DNA of 64,000 nt from the NCBI GenBank assembly GCA_016184315.1, contig JACPCU010000008.1, positions 1 to 64,000 of the forward strand, read 5' to 3'. Within the stretch, counting starts at the first letter, position 1. Every line of letters begins with the position of its first letter. The DNA is from Nitrososphaerota archaeon. GTDB lineage: Archaea; Thermoproteota; Nitrososphaeria; Nitrososphaerales; JACQRY01. A program made the position numbers and the translations under genes. Positions 44,614 to 53,866 of this stretch are shown piece by piece. The notes below the pieces were generated by a model. It worked only from the letters and a program-made list of their open reading frames with translations, did not search any database and was not told the DNA's origin.

Positions 44614-46023
44614 CTATTCTATTGGCCATTTGCCTATTGAAGAACGTTTCAATCCTATTCTTGCTGGCAGATCCTCGGCGACTTCCTCTACCTTGGAGAG
44701 GATTTCCTCTTCGTCTACAGTCGTTGCTCTTCCTTTCTCCACTACAATGTTTCCATCTACTATGACAGTGTCTACACTGTGGCCTGTTGTAGAGAAAATC
44801 AGGTTTGAAACGGGGCTGTGCAAGGGACGCCAGTCGAACCTGTTCACGTCGAAGAGCACGATGTCAGCCTTCTTCCCTTTTTCTATAGAGCCTATCTTGT
44901 CAGCCATCAAAGTGGCTTTGGCGCCGTTTAATGTCAGCATCTCTAAGAGTTCCTCCGGTGGAAGAAGTGAGGGATCAGCCCTTACGTCCCGGTGAGCACC
45001 TGCAAGGTAAGCTACTCTGAGCATATCGAGGAAGTTTGAGTGAGCACAATTGTCGGAGCCGAGGGCCACGGTTACACCTTGCTCCATCATTTCTACGAAT
45101 TTTCCTTTTGAAAATGTTCCGAAGCCTCCCGCAGTAGCTGAGCTTGGGCAGTGGCATACCTTGACGTCGTGGCTACGGATCAGCTCTATTTCGTCGTCAG
45201 AAAGCCAGTTGCTGTGCACTATGAGCAGGTTTGGTCCTAAGGCGCCTGCTTTCTTGAAGCGTTTGATAGCGGGTAAACCAAAAAGTTCATTGTGCCTCAG
45301 CACGGATGTAATGCTCGCTGAAACATGGGATTCTAAGCCGACGCCGTGTTTATCGGCTCTCTCTTTACATTCTCTTAGCAGCTCGTCGGAAACCGCTCTT
45401 TCATGGCTGGGGCAGAACCAGATGTTCACTCTGCCGTTAGCTCGACCATGGTGTTTACGATAGAAGTTTTCAGCGGCCTTTGCGCATTGCTCGGTCTTTG
45501 CGTGCAGCTCTACTGTGTCCTTCAAGTGGCGTACAGTAGGCACGTCATGAACTGATTTCCCGACTACTATTCTTATGCCAACATTCTCAGCCGCGTCCGG
45601 AACCCTTTCTATCTTGCCTTCCCCGGTGTCGACAACAGTGGTGACACCGTACTTCAAAGACTCTATCAATGTGGCAAGAGATGAGACATAGGCTTCTCCA
45701 TCGCTGAGACTGTTCTGGGCAGGGATGACTATCTCGGATAGCCACGTGGGCAAGGTGAGGTTGTCTGCTAGCCCTCTAACGACATAGTAAGGTGTGTGAA
45801 CATGGCAGTTAATTAATCCGGGGGTGGCAACTTTGTTGCTACCATCGATAACTATGTCCGTGCTGCCGTAGTCTTTCTTTAACTGGTCAGATTTCCCAAC
45901 TGCAACGATCTTACTATCCTCAATTGCCACTGCTCCATCTTCTATGATCCTGCGCGTTCCATCTACTGTTACAAGATATCTGATGTTTTTGATGAAGATG
46001 CTGCTCTTACCCATTTTGTTCAC
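44614..46023 (-). CDS. Metal-dependent amidohydrolase / deaminase (TRZ-ATZ, MTA/SAH-deaminase family)
   Basis: 469 aa. HxH metal site PGLINCHVHTPYYVVRGLADNL, the third ligand His in LESHVSAS, LLIVHSNWLSDDEI, then CHCPSSATAGGFGTF and the Asp in GSDNCAHSNFLDML. N- and C-terminal composite beta domain (TVDGTRRIIEDGAVAIEDSKIVAVG; KADIVLFDVNRFDW). Deaminates or dechlorinates ring amines. With the MtnA salvage pathway a MTA/SAH or guanine-type substrate is possible, though it sits with hydantoin/pyrimidine genes. Confidence 0.88.
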   Translation of the reverse strand: MNKMGKSSIFIKNIRYLVTVDGTRRIIEDGAVAIEDSKIVAVGKSDQLKKDYGSTDIVIDGSNKVATPGLINCHVHTPYYVVRGLADNLTLPTWLSEIVIPAQNSLSDGEAYVSSLATLIESLKYGVTTVVDTGEGKIERVPDAAENVGIRIVVGKSVHDVPTVRHLKDTVELHAKTEQCAKAAENFYRKHHGRANGRVNIWFCPSHERAVSDELLRECKERADKHGVGLESHVSASITSVLRHNELFGLPAIKRFKKAGALGPNLLIVHSNWLSDDEIELIRSHDVKVCHCPSSATAGGFGTFSKGKFVEMMEQGVTVALGSDNCAHSNFLDMLRVAYLAGAHRDVRADPSLLPPEELLEMLTLNGAKATLMADKIGSIEKGKKADIVLFDVNRFDWRPLHSPVSNLIFSTTGHSVDTVIVDGNIVVEKGRATTVDEEEILSKVEEVAEDLPARIGLKRSSIGKWPIE

Positions 46024-46168
46024 TACCTGTTCAATGCTGAAGATGCGGTGTCTAATATGCTCTCTACGTTCACCTAATTCATTGATGGTCTTCCAACGTA
46101 ACTTGAACTAGTGTGACAAGAAGACATCCTACTGTGCGAAGCTTATATTCTGTTAATCAGAGTATTTC
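46024..46168 (+). promoter_or_regulatory. Divergent promoter region, amidohydrolase / ThDP enzyme
   Basis: GCTTATATTCTG about 28 nt before ATG 46169 is a good TATA-like box for a leaderless or short-leader transcript of the ThDP gene. Confidence 0.4.
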
Positions 46169-47836
46169 ATGATCATGATAACCGGCGGCGAGGCTGTTGT
46201 TCGCACGTTAAAGGAGCAGGGTGTAGAATGTCTGTTTGGCGCAGGAGGATCCGCGTACGCGGCCATCCAAGACTCCTTGATAAGCCATAGGGAAATCCCA
46301 TACTACCTTTGTCTTAACGAGATGTGCACCGCTTCAATGGCTGAGGGTTACGCTAGGGCTACTGGAAAGCCCGGGGTTGCTTTGGTGCATGTCGCTGTCG
46401 GAGCTGCCAACGCTGTTGGCCCCATGTTTGTTGCCCATAGAGACAAGACTCCTCTCATGGTCATAGTTGGAGAGCAGCATTCCCAGCATCTAGGCCGCAA
46501 GTCGTATAATGAGGCTCCTGCGTTGATAGAAATGCCTCGCCAATTCGTCAAACTCAGCCGGCAGGTTCAGCGACCAGATCGGATTCCTGAGGAAATAACA
46601 AGGGCTTTCAAGGTAGCTCTTTCCCCTCCTACTGGCCCCGTCTTCCTATCCATTCCAGAGGACTACTTGACGGCTGAGGTTGAATCTGGTATCCCGGAAG
46701 CAGAACGGTATCGTGTTATGTCCGGCTTTGGTCCTAACCCACAAGCAGTAAAGGAAGCAGCTAAGACCCTGAGCAAGGCGCAGCGACCCTTCATTGTCAT
46801 GGGTAGAGGCGTAGCCCAGTCAAGAGCCTCCGACGAGGTCGTCAAGCTTGCGGAAATGGTTGGCGCGCCGATCTTCGCTGAGAAGAATGGTTACCTCATC
46901 GACTTTCCAACCACTCATGAATTGTATTTCGGCGACTTCAACCCGGCTCATCCATTAATCAGGAATGCCGACATAATGTTAGGATTAGGAGGGAGAACCG
47001 AAATTGAGATGCGGTATTCGAGCGAACCGCTTCTCCGCAGCGACCTCAAGATCATCGAGATGCATAGCGATCCCGAAGAAATAGCATTGATACATCCAGC
47101 TGACATTGGAATATTCTGTGATCCGAAACAAGGTTTGATTGAACTCATTCGACAATTGGGAACAAGAAGAGCTGCGAGCTCACTCAGATCGAGGATGACA
47201 ACGCTCCGAGCTTGCAAACAGTCCTTCGAAGGTGAAGTCGATAGGCGAGTAAAGGAGACTTGGGACAACGTTCCGCTAAAGCTAGGCCGATTCATGAAGG
47301 AACTCGCAGGATTAATAGATAGAAAGAATACTGTTGTCATCGGACACGGATCCGGTGTCCAGCTTGTACGTCATCTCTTGAAGCCTTGGACCATATTCAT
47401 GCAGAACGGTGCCGGATACTTGGGATGGATGTTGTCAGCGGCACTAGGGGTCAAGCTGGGAATGCCCAGCAAGGAGGTTCTGGCCGTGGTTGGAGATGGG
47501 AACCTCATGTTCGGTCCACAAGCACTATGGACTGCAGCTAAATACAACATTGCCGTGAAGATCATTGTTCTGAACAACGGGTTCTACCTAAGTGAAATAA
47601 CCAGAAAAAATCTTCAGACCAGAAACTTCTTGGGAACCGATATCGGAGAGCCGCCTATCGACTTCGTTCAGTTGGCGAACAGCATGAAGGTTCCAGCAGA
47701 AACGGTTCAGAAACCACGTGACATAAGACGCGCACTTAGGAACGCCTTGTCCCATCAAGGACCTTACCTGCTTAATCTTGTAGTTGATAATGAGAACCCT
47801 AATCGGATTATGCAGGACGCGATAAAGAAACTTTAG
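46169..47836 (+). CDS. Thiamine-diphosphate enzyme, acetolactate-synthase / benzoylformate-decarboxylase-like
   Basis: 555 aa. Pyr domain with catalytic Glu in CLNEMCTASMAEGYARATGKPGVALVHVAVGAANA, central domain ALSPPTGPVFLSIPEDYLTAEV and GAPIFAEKNGYLIDFPT. PP domain TPP motif AVVGDGNLMFGPQALWTAAKYNIAVKIIVLNN (GDG...NN). It decarboxylates or ligates 2-keto acids. No small regulatory subunit nearby, so not a standard biosynthetic AHAS. The substrate is unknown. Confidence 0.88.
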   Translation: MIMITGGEAVVRTLKEQGVECLFGAGGSAYAAIQDSLISHREIPYYLCLNEMCTASMAEGYARATGKPGVALVHVAVGAANAVGPMFVAHRDKTPLMVIVGEQHSQHLGRKSYNEAPALIEMPRQFVKLSRQVQRPDRIPEEITRAFKVALSPPTGPVFLSIPEDYLTAEVESGIPEAERYRVMSGFGPNPQAVKEAAKTLSKAQRPFIVMGRGVAQSRASDEVVKLAEMVGAPIFAEKNGYLIDFPTTHELYFGDFNPAHPLIRNADIMLGLGGRTEIEMRYSSEPLLRSDLKIIEMHSDPEEIALIHPADIGIFCDPKQGLIELIRQLGTRRAASSLRSRMTTLRACKQSFEGEVDRRVKETWDNVPLKLGRFMKELAGLIDRKNTVVIGHGSGVQLVRHLLKPWTIFMQNGAGYLGWMLSAALGVKLGMPSKEVLAVVGDGNLMFGPQALWTAAKYNIAVKIIVLNNGFYLSEITRKNLQTRNFLGTDIGEPPIDFVQLANSMKVPAETVQKPRDIRRALRNALSHQGPYLLNLVVDNENPNRIMQDAIKKL

Positions 47837-47903
47837 GCCGTGGGGAGCCATCCTGTGTCAAAGTAACTCCAATTCATGCTTGAGAGTAGGTAAGTATAAT
47901 GCT

Positions 47904-48275
47904 CTACAGCGGTCGACCAGCCTTGGTTCTGATTACCTTGTTGTTTCTGTCAACATTGATCTTCTTAGGACGGAATTCCTCGGCTTCCTCTTCTTTGAGG
48001 ACTGAGAAGGCCATTATGGTCAATAGATCCCCTTTCTGGGCTGAGCGGGCTGCTGCTCCGTTGACAACAACTTCTCCTGAGCCGCGATTGCCCTTTATGA
48101 CGTAGGTTTCCAACCGTTCTCCATTATTGATGTTAAGCACAAGAATCTTCTCCCATTCAATTAGACCAGCTGCCTCCATCAAATCTTGGTCTAATGTTAG
48201 GCTGCCTTCATAATTCAGATTACAGTCAGTCACTACCACTCTGTGTATCTTAGACTTCAACATATGTATCAACAA
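47904..48275 (-). CDS. panD: Aspartate 1-decarboxylase (pyruvoyl type)
   Basis: 123 aa. KSKIHRVVVTDCNLNYEGSLTLDQDLMEAAGL contains the G-S self-cleavage site (YEGSLT) that generates the pyruvoyl group. ERLETYVIKGNRGSGEVVVNGAAA and GDLLTIMAFSVL complete the double-psi barrel. Makes beta-alanine. This is the bacterial-type enzyme; many archaea use a PLP enzyme (MfnA) instead. Beta-alanine is also the end product of reductive uracil degradation, whose dihydropyrimidinase is a pseudogene nearby. Confidence 0.9.
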   Translation of the reverse strand: MLIHMLKSKIHRVVVTDCNLNYEGSLTLDQDLMEAAGLIEWEKILVLNINNGERLETYVIKGNRGSGEVVVNGAAARSAQKGDLLTIMAFSVLKEEEAEEFRPKKINVDRNNKVIRTKAGRPL

Positions 48276-48356
48276 TGTTGATTTCCCCCTCTTTCCAAAG
48301 GAACAAACAAATCAGAATATTAATCCATCCGTCCCCATGGTTTGTTTAGGTCGCAT

Positions 48357-49601
48357 ATGCTTAGTCAAGAAGTCCGAGAACAGGTTCTGAGGCATGTTGA
48401 CGGTGATAAGGCGGTTGAATATGTTAGGAGACTATTGAAGATACGTAGCTTTAGTCGGAAAGAGAAGGAGAAGGCAGAGTATCTTACTTCGACTATGAAG
48501 AATCTTGGCCTCGAATCTTTTCTGCAGGAAGTGGAGCCAGGTAGGCCGAATGCTATAGGGCGGGCGCGGGGGAAAGGTGGAGGTAATACTCTAATCCTGA
48601 ATGGGCATATTGACCATAACATGGTTGTGGAAGGTTGGACTAAGGATCCGTTTGCTGCTGTTGTGGAGAATGGTTGGCTCTACGGGTTTGTGCATATGCA
48701 GTCTGCTGACGGTGCGTATTTGGCTGCTCTTGAGGCAGTGTTGAACTCGGATTTGGAGCTGCGGGGTGATGTTCTGCTTCAGTTCGTTGTCGGCGAACTT
48801 CAGGGAGGAGTAGGGACTAAACATGCCATTAAGGAAGGTTTGCTTGGAGACTACTATATTGTAGGTGAACCCAGCAATCTTTCGATAATCACCCAGCACT
48901 CAGGTCACATGGTTATGCGAGTCAACACCATTGGTCGAGCCAAACACTACACAGCCAAACTGCCTCCGGGGCAGAAAGGTGTCAGCGCCATAGAACATAT
49001 GGTGAAAGTTATCCAAGCATTAGGTAAAAGCCATACTCAGATTGCTCCCGGTGGCTGGCTGACATTCAGGCCTAGGAACGACTGGCTTGGCTGGCCCCAG
49101 ATCAATGTCGGTGTCATCAAAGGAGGAATAGGAAGGGATTGTGAAGACTGGAGACCTGCTCTTCTCCCCGATTTCTGCACTGCACTGGTGGATTTCCGCG
49201 CTATGCCAGGTCAGAATGCGGATACAGTCAAACAAGATCTTGTCAACCTGCTGGAGAAGATCAGAAAGGAAGAACCTGATCTTAGATACGAGGTTGACTG
49301 GGTATCGGCTGAAGGCTTTCCAGATGAAGGCTTTGAAGAGCCCCTTGACACGCCGGTCTTTCAAGCAGTCTACGATGCCCACCAAGCAGCTGTGGGTAGT
49401 GCTCCTCAGATCAATGGCGAGTATCCTAAGGTGACTGATGCTTCCCACTTGTCTAAGGCAGGTATTCGGGGGATTATCTATGGTCCTTCGGGGAAGTTCA
49501 CCAGCAGGCCTGACGAGAGAGTTGAGGTCAGTGAAATCGTGACTGCGGCTAAGACGTATGCTTTGGCGATAGCTGAAATAGCTACGCAGCGCAAAAAGTA
49601 G
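48357..49601 (+). CDS. M20-family metallopeptidase (ArgE/DapE type)
   Basis: 414 aa from ATG 48357 (track uses TTG 48342). Metal-site pieces: TLILNGHIDHNMVVEGWTKDPF (H-x-D), the bridging Asp/Glu region SADGAYLAALEAVL, VVGELQGGVGTKHAI (EL in place of the usual EE), YIVGEPSNLSIITQHSG and a C-terminal DASHLSKAGIRGIIYGPS. A lid/dimer domain lies between. Hydrolyses N-acyl or carbamoyl amino acids. The context suggests a carbamoyl-amino-acid amidohydrolase. Confidence 0.86.
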   Translation: MLSQEVREQVLRHVDGDKAVEYVRRLLKIRSFSRKEKEKAEYLTSTMKNLGLESFLQEVEPGRPNAIGRARGKGGGNTLILNGHIDHNMVVEGWTKDPFAAVVENGWLYGFVHMQSADGAYLAALEAVLNSDLELRGDVLLQFVVGELQGGVGTKHAIKEGLLGDYYIVGEPSNLSIITQHSGHMVMRVNTIGRAKHYTAKLPPGQKGVSAIEHMVKVIQALGKSHTQIAPGGWLTFRPRNDWLGWPQINVGVIKGGIGRDCEDWRPALLPDFCTALVDFRAMPGQNADTVKQDLVNLLEKIRKEEPDLRYEVDWVSAEGFPDEGFEEPLDTPVFQAVYDAHQAAVGSAPQINGEYPKVTDASHLSKAGIRGIIYGPSGKFTSRPDERVEVSEIVTAAKTYALAIAEIATQRKK

Positions 49602-49630
49602 CTGTTCGCCTTCGGACAGTAAGAGTAAGT

Positions 49631-50377
49631 CTACTTCATTGATTTGAGTAGGCCGTCTATTTGCTTCTCTGGGGGAGCTGGATAGGCCTTTCTGCTTTGA
49701 CTCAAGCCCATCTCGACCAGTGATTCAGCCACTTTCACGTAGATGTGGGGGTCGATTACCGGTATGCCGAGTTCTTTTGAGAGCTCTTGAGCTCGAAGGC
49801 CGCCTGCGGAAAGAAGGGGGAGACCCCATGGAATCAGGGCTTGTGCACCTGCGTCTATCGCTCTTTGAGCGAATGTGAGGAATGCTTCCCGTATAGCTTT
49901 CTTCTTGTCGCTGAAAGCTGTTGGGCCAAGATCCACGGGCTCGACGTAGCCTACTGTCTGCTCCATGTCATAGGTTTTCGCAAACCGGTGCAGATGGGGG
50001 ACCAGTGCCGCTGGGCAGAAGAATCCTGCTTTGTCCGCCAGCATGCTAGCTATGTGCATAGACGTTCTTCCCGGTCCCAAGACGGGGATGTTGACCACAC
50101 ACCTCGATTCATCTACGCCGGGGTCTATTATGCAGTTCACCAGTGCAGCGTCAAAGCCCTGCTTCTCCGCTTCAACTATTCTTTTCACAATGTAAGCTTT
50201 CAGGTAGACTGTGTCGAATTCTGTAGGTTTGTCCACCCAATAGTTTCCTTCATCGGGGAACACTAGTTCTATCGTTGTTTCTTTGGAGGCGAAGCTTTCT
50301 ATGTGTCTTCTTCGGGCTTCGATCTCTGACTCGGGGTAATATTTTCTTGCGGCTACAAGGCAGACTGCTATCTTCAA
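49631..50377 (-). CDS. Asp/Glu/hydantoin racemase family protein
   Basis: 248 aa. MKIAVCLVAARKYYPESEIEARRRHIESF; first catalytic-type Cys in DAALVNCIIDPGVDESR, then IPVLGPGRTSMHIASMLADKAGF. The second catalytic Cys expected in a 'LGC-G' turn is replaced by ALIPWGLPL. So it is probably not a two-base racemase; a lyase, isomerase or binding role is possible. Same strand as the next two genes. Confidence 0.8.
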   Translation of the reverse strand: MKIAVCLVAARKYYPESEIEARRRHIESFASKETTIELVFPDEGNYWVDKPTEFDTVYLKAYIVKRIVEAEKQGFDAALVNCIIDPGVDESRCVVNIPVLGPGRTSMHIASMLADKAGFFCPAALVPHLHRFAKTYDMEQTVGYVEPVDLGPTAFSDKKKAIREAFLTFAQRAIDAGAQALIPWGLPLLSAGGLRAQELSKELGIPVIDPHIYVKVAESLVEMGLSQSRKAYPAPPEKQIDGLLKSMK

Positions 50378-50478
50378 GGCTGACTTTGCGGTGTTTGGTG
50401 ACTGATTTTAAGAGTTTGTTTGATGGGGAGCGGGTTCGTTTCTAGCTTCAGAAACGTGGTGGGTGTATGAGTAGTGTG

Positions 50479-51288
50479 TTAAAGGGGTATGTTTGTGAGC
50501 TTGGCTACGTTGCCCCCCATGATCTTGGCTAGGTCTTCTTCTTTCATGCCGACGCCGAGAGGGGGCTTATGCATCAGGGCTGCGACCATAGCGGCCTGGC
50601 CCCAGATGTCGTTTACTGCAGCATCGGAGCCGAAGATCAGTCTCTCTGGGCCGAGGACTCTGGCAGCCTCTTTGAGTCTTGCGTACATGGCTTGACTGGT
50701 TTCCAAGAACATGTTGTCATTTCTCTTCACCACTGCAATGGCGTCAACAGCGTATGACACGGTCTGGGTGCCGAAGTGCAGCATGACCAGATGGGCTTCT
50801 CTGTAGGTTTGGGCTACTACTTCTATGCGTGTAGGCTCTGAGAAGGGGTCTCCTGAATGCATGAAAATAGGGATCTTCAGTTTGGCGCAGAGTTCGAATA
50901 CTGGTGCTAGGAGCTTGACGTCATCATTGGGCCTGTAGTTGTGGAGGTTTGGGTGCAGCTTTAGGGCTCTGAAGCCTTTTTCGCGGACAAGTTTTTCGAG
51001 GAGGTCTAAGGCGTATTGCTGCTCAAAGTAGGGGTTAAGCGTGGCCACTGGGTAGAGTCTGTCAGGATATTTGCTGACCTGCTGGATGAGCCAGTCATGG
51101 TGTCTGTCGTATTCCTTGGGGTTTGTCGGAGGCTGCCTATCCATGAAGCCAGCTCGGTTCAGGACAAGAGCCTTCTCTATTCTTGTCTGCTTACCTCCTA
51201 CAAGTATAGGCCCGTTCATATGCTCGACAAGAGCGTCAGCGTTGAATGATTCAAGGATCTTGACGTTTGCATCTATGATCTTAATCAT
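50479..51288 (-). CDS. Amidohydrolase-2 family (TIM-barrel) hydrolase/decarboxylase
   Basis: 269 aa. Ends of strands: YPVATLNPYFEQQ, GFRALKLHPNLHNYRPNDD, IPIFMHSGDPFSEPT, VMLHFGTQ and the final Asp in LIFGSDAAVNDIWGQAAMVAAL. N-terminal strand is shortened (IIDANVKI rather than DxHxH), so the first metal site is altered. Related proteins decarboxylate or hydrolyse small acids. 18 nt from the AhpD-like gene, one operon. Confidence 0.8.
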   Translation of the reverse strand: MIKIIDANVKILESFNADALVEHMNGPILVGGKQTRIEKALVLNRAGFMDRQPPTNPKEYDRHHDWLIQQVSKYPDRLYPVATLNPYFEQQYALDLLEKLVREKGFRALKLHPNLHNYRPNDDVKLLAPVFELCAKLKIPIFMHSGDPFSEPTRIEVVAQTYREAHLVMLHFGTQTVSYAVDAIAVVKRNDNMFLETSQAMYARLKEAARVLGPERLIFGSDAAVNDIWGQAAMVAALMHKPPLGVGMKEEDLAKIMGGNVAKLTNIPL

Positions 51289-51306
51289 ACTCTCACCTTC
51301 AGACTA

Positions 51307-51711
51307 CTATTTCTGCTCTGCTTTAATCTTCTGAACTTCATCTTCAGCAGCCCTGACTACGGCCATCCCGTAGTCCACGTAATTTGTTGCACCTGAGAAG
51401 AATTCGCATAGCATAACGGTGTCGAATACTTCCCGGAGAGTTGCGCCAGCTCTGACGGCGAGCCTCGCATGTCTCTCGCCTGCTTTACCGTTAGGTCTAC
51501 CGGTAGTAACCTCGATGGTCATGCCTATCAGTTCGCGATACTTCTTAGGCAGTCCCTCAGCGGAGTCTTCGAAGACTGCGCCTCTGTAATGAACCCACGC
51601 TTTCAGCACCTTGGGATTATGGCGAGCCATCTGTTTGGCGAATTCTCCTATGGTGCCGAACTCTTTGAGTAGGTATTCTTTTAGACGGGGGCTTATGCCT
51701 TCTTCGCTCAT
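51307..51711 (-). CDS. Carboxymuconolactone-decarboxylase / AhpD-like protein
   Basis: 134 aa, six-helix fold: LPKKYRELIGMTIEVTTGRPNGKAGERHARLAVRAGATLREVFDTVMLCEFFSGATNYVDYGMAVVRAAEDEV. The AhpD redox CxxC is missing: the usual C-x2-C-H region reads GRPNGKAGERH. So it is more likely the decarboxylase or a non-redox branch. First gene of a minus-strand operon, right beside the second integrated element. Confidence 0.82.
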   Translation of the reverse strand: MSEEGISPRLKEYLLKEFGTIGEFAKQMARHNPKVLKAWVHYRGAVFEDSAEGLPKKYRELIGMTIEVTTGRPNGKAGERHARLAVRAGATLREVFDTVMLCEFFSGATNYVDYGMAVVRAAEDEVQKIKAEQK

Positions 51712-51815
51712 ATAGAATCGGCTTAAAGGTTGTTGTGGGTGTAGAAAAGATTATCGAGTCTTGCGTTAATTGACTGATTAGACTCTTGACGCCGGTGTAG
51801 CCGTTTTGACCCCCC
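51712..51815. other. Junction between degradation island and second element
   Basis: About 100 bp. Composition changes from balanced to A/C-rich around 51830. No tRNA or obvious direct repeat could be matched to the right end near 58230-58310 by eye. Likely left edge of the integrated element. Confidence 0.35.
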
Positions 51816-52955
51816 TTGCAATATAAATTTCAAGATAATCCGTTAAGCGTTGACCGTGAAGCAAATGCTAATCCGCTAAAACCATTCAAACCAAGAGCAG
51901 GACGGAAACTTAAGGCAGAAAGCCAAATCATAGACTCCGATCCAGCCATACAAAGATACTACACACACCTAAAATCACGCAAAGGAAACGCAGGCTACCT
52001 ATCACCACAATCACAGTCAAACGCAAGAACAGCAGTTAGACAATTCTTAGAACACCTACAAACTCCAATAACAAACCACGCCGTAACCGACCTAGTAAAG
52101 CAGAAACTAGCCAACCCGCAAAACTTCACACTAGACGACAAAATAGAGGAATACAGCAACCTAGAACCGCTCAAAGCCCACCGCAACCGAGCCAACAACC
52201 TAATCGGCATATTCAAAGCCAACCGATGCAACATAGTCGCAAAGTCAGACAGCCACCTAGCCTCACCGCAAACCAAATTCATCTCAGACGGGATAATCAA
52301 AGCCATATACAAAGACCTACCAGCAGAGCATCAACTCTTAATGTCTATGCAAGCACACTCAGGACAACGCATAGCAGCCATATCAAAACTCACATTCGAC
52401 AAATGGGATATGACAACCAGCGACAAATACGCCTTACTAAACATACCACAAATAGCCAACAAAAGCCGAATAGCCCATCCAACCATCATACCAAAGCCGC
52501 TAGCCCAAGAGATTATCAAACACGCAACCCAAGCACAAAGACGCTCCGCCTTCCCCAACTCTGAAAGCCTGTGGCGAGACATCACCAAACTAGCAGCAGA
52601 AAAATACGGAGTCAGACTCATAAGCCACTACCTAAGAAAACGATTCCAAACAATAGCATCAGACACACAAATGAATCCTAACGAATGGTGCCTACTCATG
52701 GGAGCCATGCCAACAAAAGGACACCTACCAGAAATATACAGCCTAAACGACCTCAACAAAATCATCCAAGACTACGATACCCATCTAAGCAACGCACTCG
52801 CATTAGACAAGAACCAAACAAAAGAAACACACCAAGAGCCACCTCTCAAAAACAACCCAAATACCGACATCCAAACAGCAATTCTGCAAGAACTTAGAGA
52901 AATCAAAAACCTTCTATCAGGAACCGCAACACCATCGCCAGCACCATTACTCTAA
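51816..52955 (+). CDS. Tyrosine recombinase / integrase of second element
   Basis: 379 aa, TTG start. Core-binding region LSPQSQSNARTAVRQFLEHLQTPI. Catalytic residues: Arg in AHSGQRIAAISKLTF, H-x-x-R in LISHYLRKRFQ and Tyr in LPEIYSLNDL. C-terminal coiled tail (DIQTAILQELREIKNLLSG). It differs from the first integrase in length and N-terminus (no wHTH). The gene's + strand is extremely A/C-rich, unlike the host genes, which supports foreign origin. A strong hairpin follows the stop. Confidence 0.88.
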   Translation: MQYKFQDNPLSVDREANANPLKPFKPRAGRKLKAESQIIDSDPAIQRYYTHLKSRKGNAGYLSPQSQSNARTAVRQFLEHLQTPITNHAVTDLVKQKLANPQNFTLDDKIEEYSNLEPLKAHRNRANNLIGIFKANRCNIVAKSDSHLASPQTKFISDGIIKAIYKDLPAEHQLLMSMQAHSGQRIAAISKLTFDKWDMTTSDKYALLNIPQIANKSRIAHPTIIPKPLAQEIIKHATQAQRRSAFPNSESLWRDITKLAAEKYGVRLISHYLRKRFQTIASDTQMNPNEWCLLMGAMPTKGHLPEIYSLNDLNKIIQDYDTHLSNALALDKNQTKETHQEPPLKNNPNTDIQTAILQELREIKNLLSGTATPSPAPLL

Positions 52956-52957
52956 GA

Positions 52958-52970
52958 GGGGCTTCGCCCC
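52958..52970 (+). terminator. GC-rich hairpin after integrase
   Basis: GGGGC-TTC-GCCCC follows the integrase TAA by 3 nt. CCCCCC(TTATG) comes about 17 nt later. A similar arrangement (CCCG...CGGGGGC...CCCCCC) follows the ORF end at 54195. Confidence 0.45.
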
Positions 52971-53059
52971 CTACAAGACAGGAAACCCCCCTTATGACTA
53001 AAGGATAATCAACTCTAAGGGTTATTAAGAGGAGGAAACAACCAAACAGAGAAAAACCA

Positions 53060-53866
53060 TTGGCTAGCAAATCATGTTTTGTAATTTGTCCAATTGGTGA
53101 CGAAGGATCAGATACCAGCAGACGTTCTGACTAACTTCTGAAATATCTGATTCAACCAATCATAACAAACCTCGCATATTCCGAAGCAGTTAGGGCTGAC
53201 CTCCTAGGGATGCCCGGAATCATAACCAGTCAAATAATTGACCATATCTTAAATGATGATCTGGTAATTGCAGATTTAGCAGACAGAAATCCAAACGTAT
53301 TTTACGAATTAGCGATTCGGCACGCAGTAAGGAAACCCGTAATCCACATAATAAAGGGAGATGAGGAGATACCATTCGATGTAGCTGGCATGAGAACCAT
53401 AAAAGTCGACCTTGGGAACTTAGACAGCGTCGAAAATGCAAAGACGGAACTCGGTAAGCAAATAAGAACAATCACAGGGAATCCAGAGAGTCTTACAACC
53501 CCTATCTCACAAACAGTTGACATCGCAAATTTAATGGAGGGACATGACCCCAGACGAAAAACATTAGGTCAAGTGCTTGACAGCCTCAGGCAACTAACCA
53601 GCCAGCAAGCCGAACTTGTTCAACTGATAAGGTCACAAGATAAGCAAGATTTCAGAACAGGTTATGTATTCCCAAATATTGTAGACAATGCGGCTCTAAT
53701 CAAAGCCAGAATGGAACATCAGCAACTAAGAAGGGAACTTGAATATGAAAATATAAGGAAACTTGAGGAAGCAGCCGAACGTGAACAAGAATTGAGAAGG
53801 CGTCGGTTAGGAGCCAGAAAGCAAAACCCTAAATTCACTCCGCAACCTTCACATCAGAAGCACTAG
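53060..53866 (+). pseudogene. TIR-like / nucleoside-2-deoxyribosyltransferase-fold gene with in-frame TAA
   Basis: Starts TTG 53060: MASKSCFVICPIGDEGSDTSR, then RSD, TAA (53132-53134), then LLKYLIQPIITNLAYSEAV in the same frame and on into the track ORF (53210-53866). The family normally reads RSDQLLKY, so CAA changed to TAA. Core motifs remain: MPGIITSQIIDHIL, DLVIADLADRNPNVFYELAIRHAVRKP. This family is found near defence and mobile genes and is thought to act on nucleotides. The C-terminal 100 residues are a Glu/Arg-rich coiled coil. Either dead, or expressed from the internal ATG 53210 or by readthrough. Confidence 0.7.
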
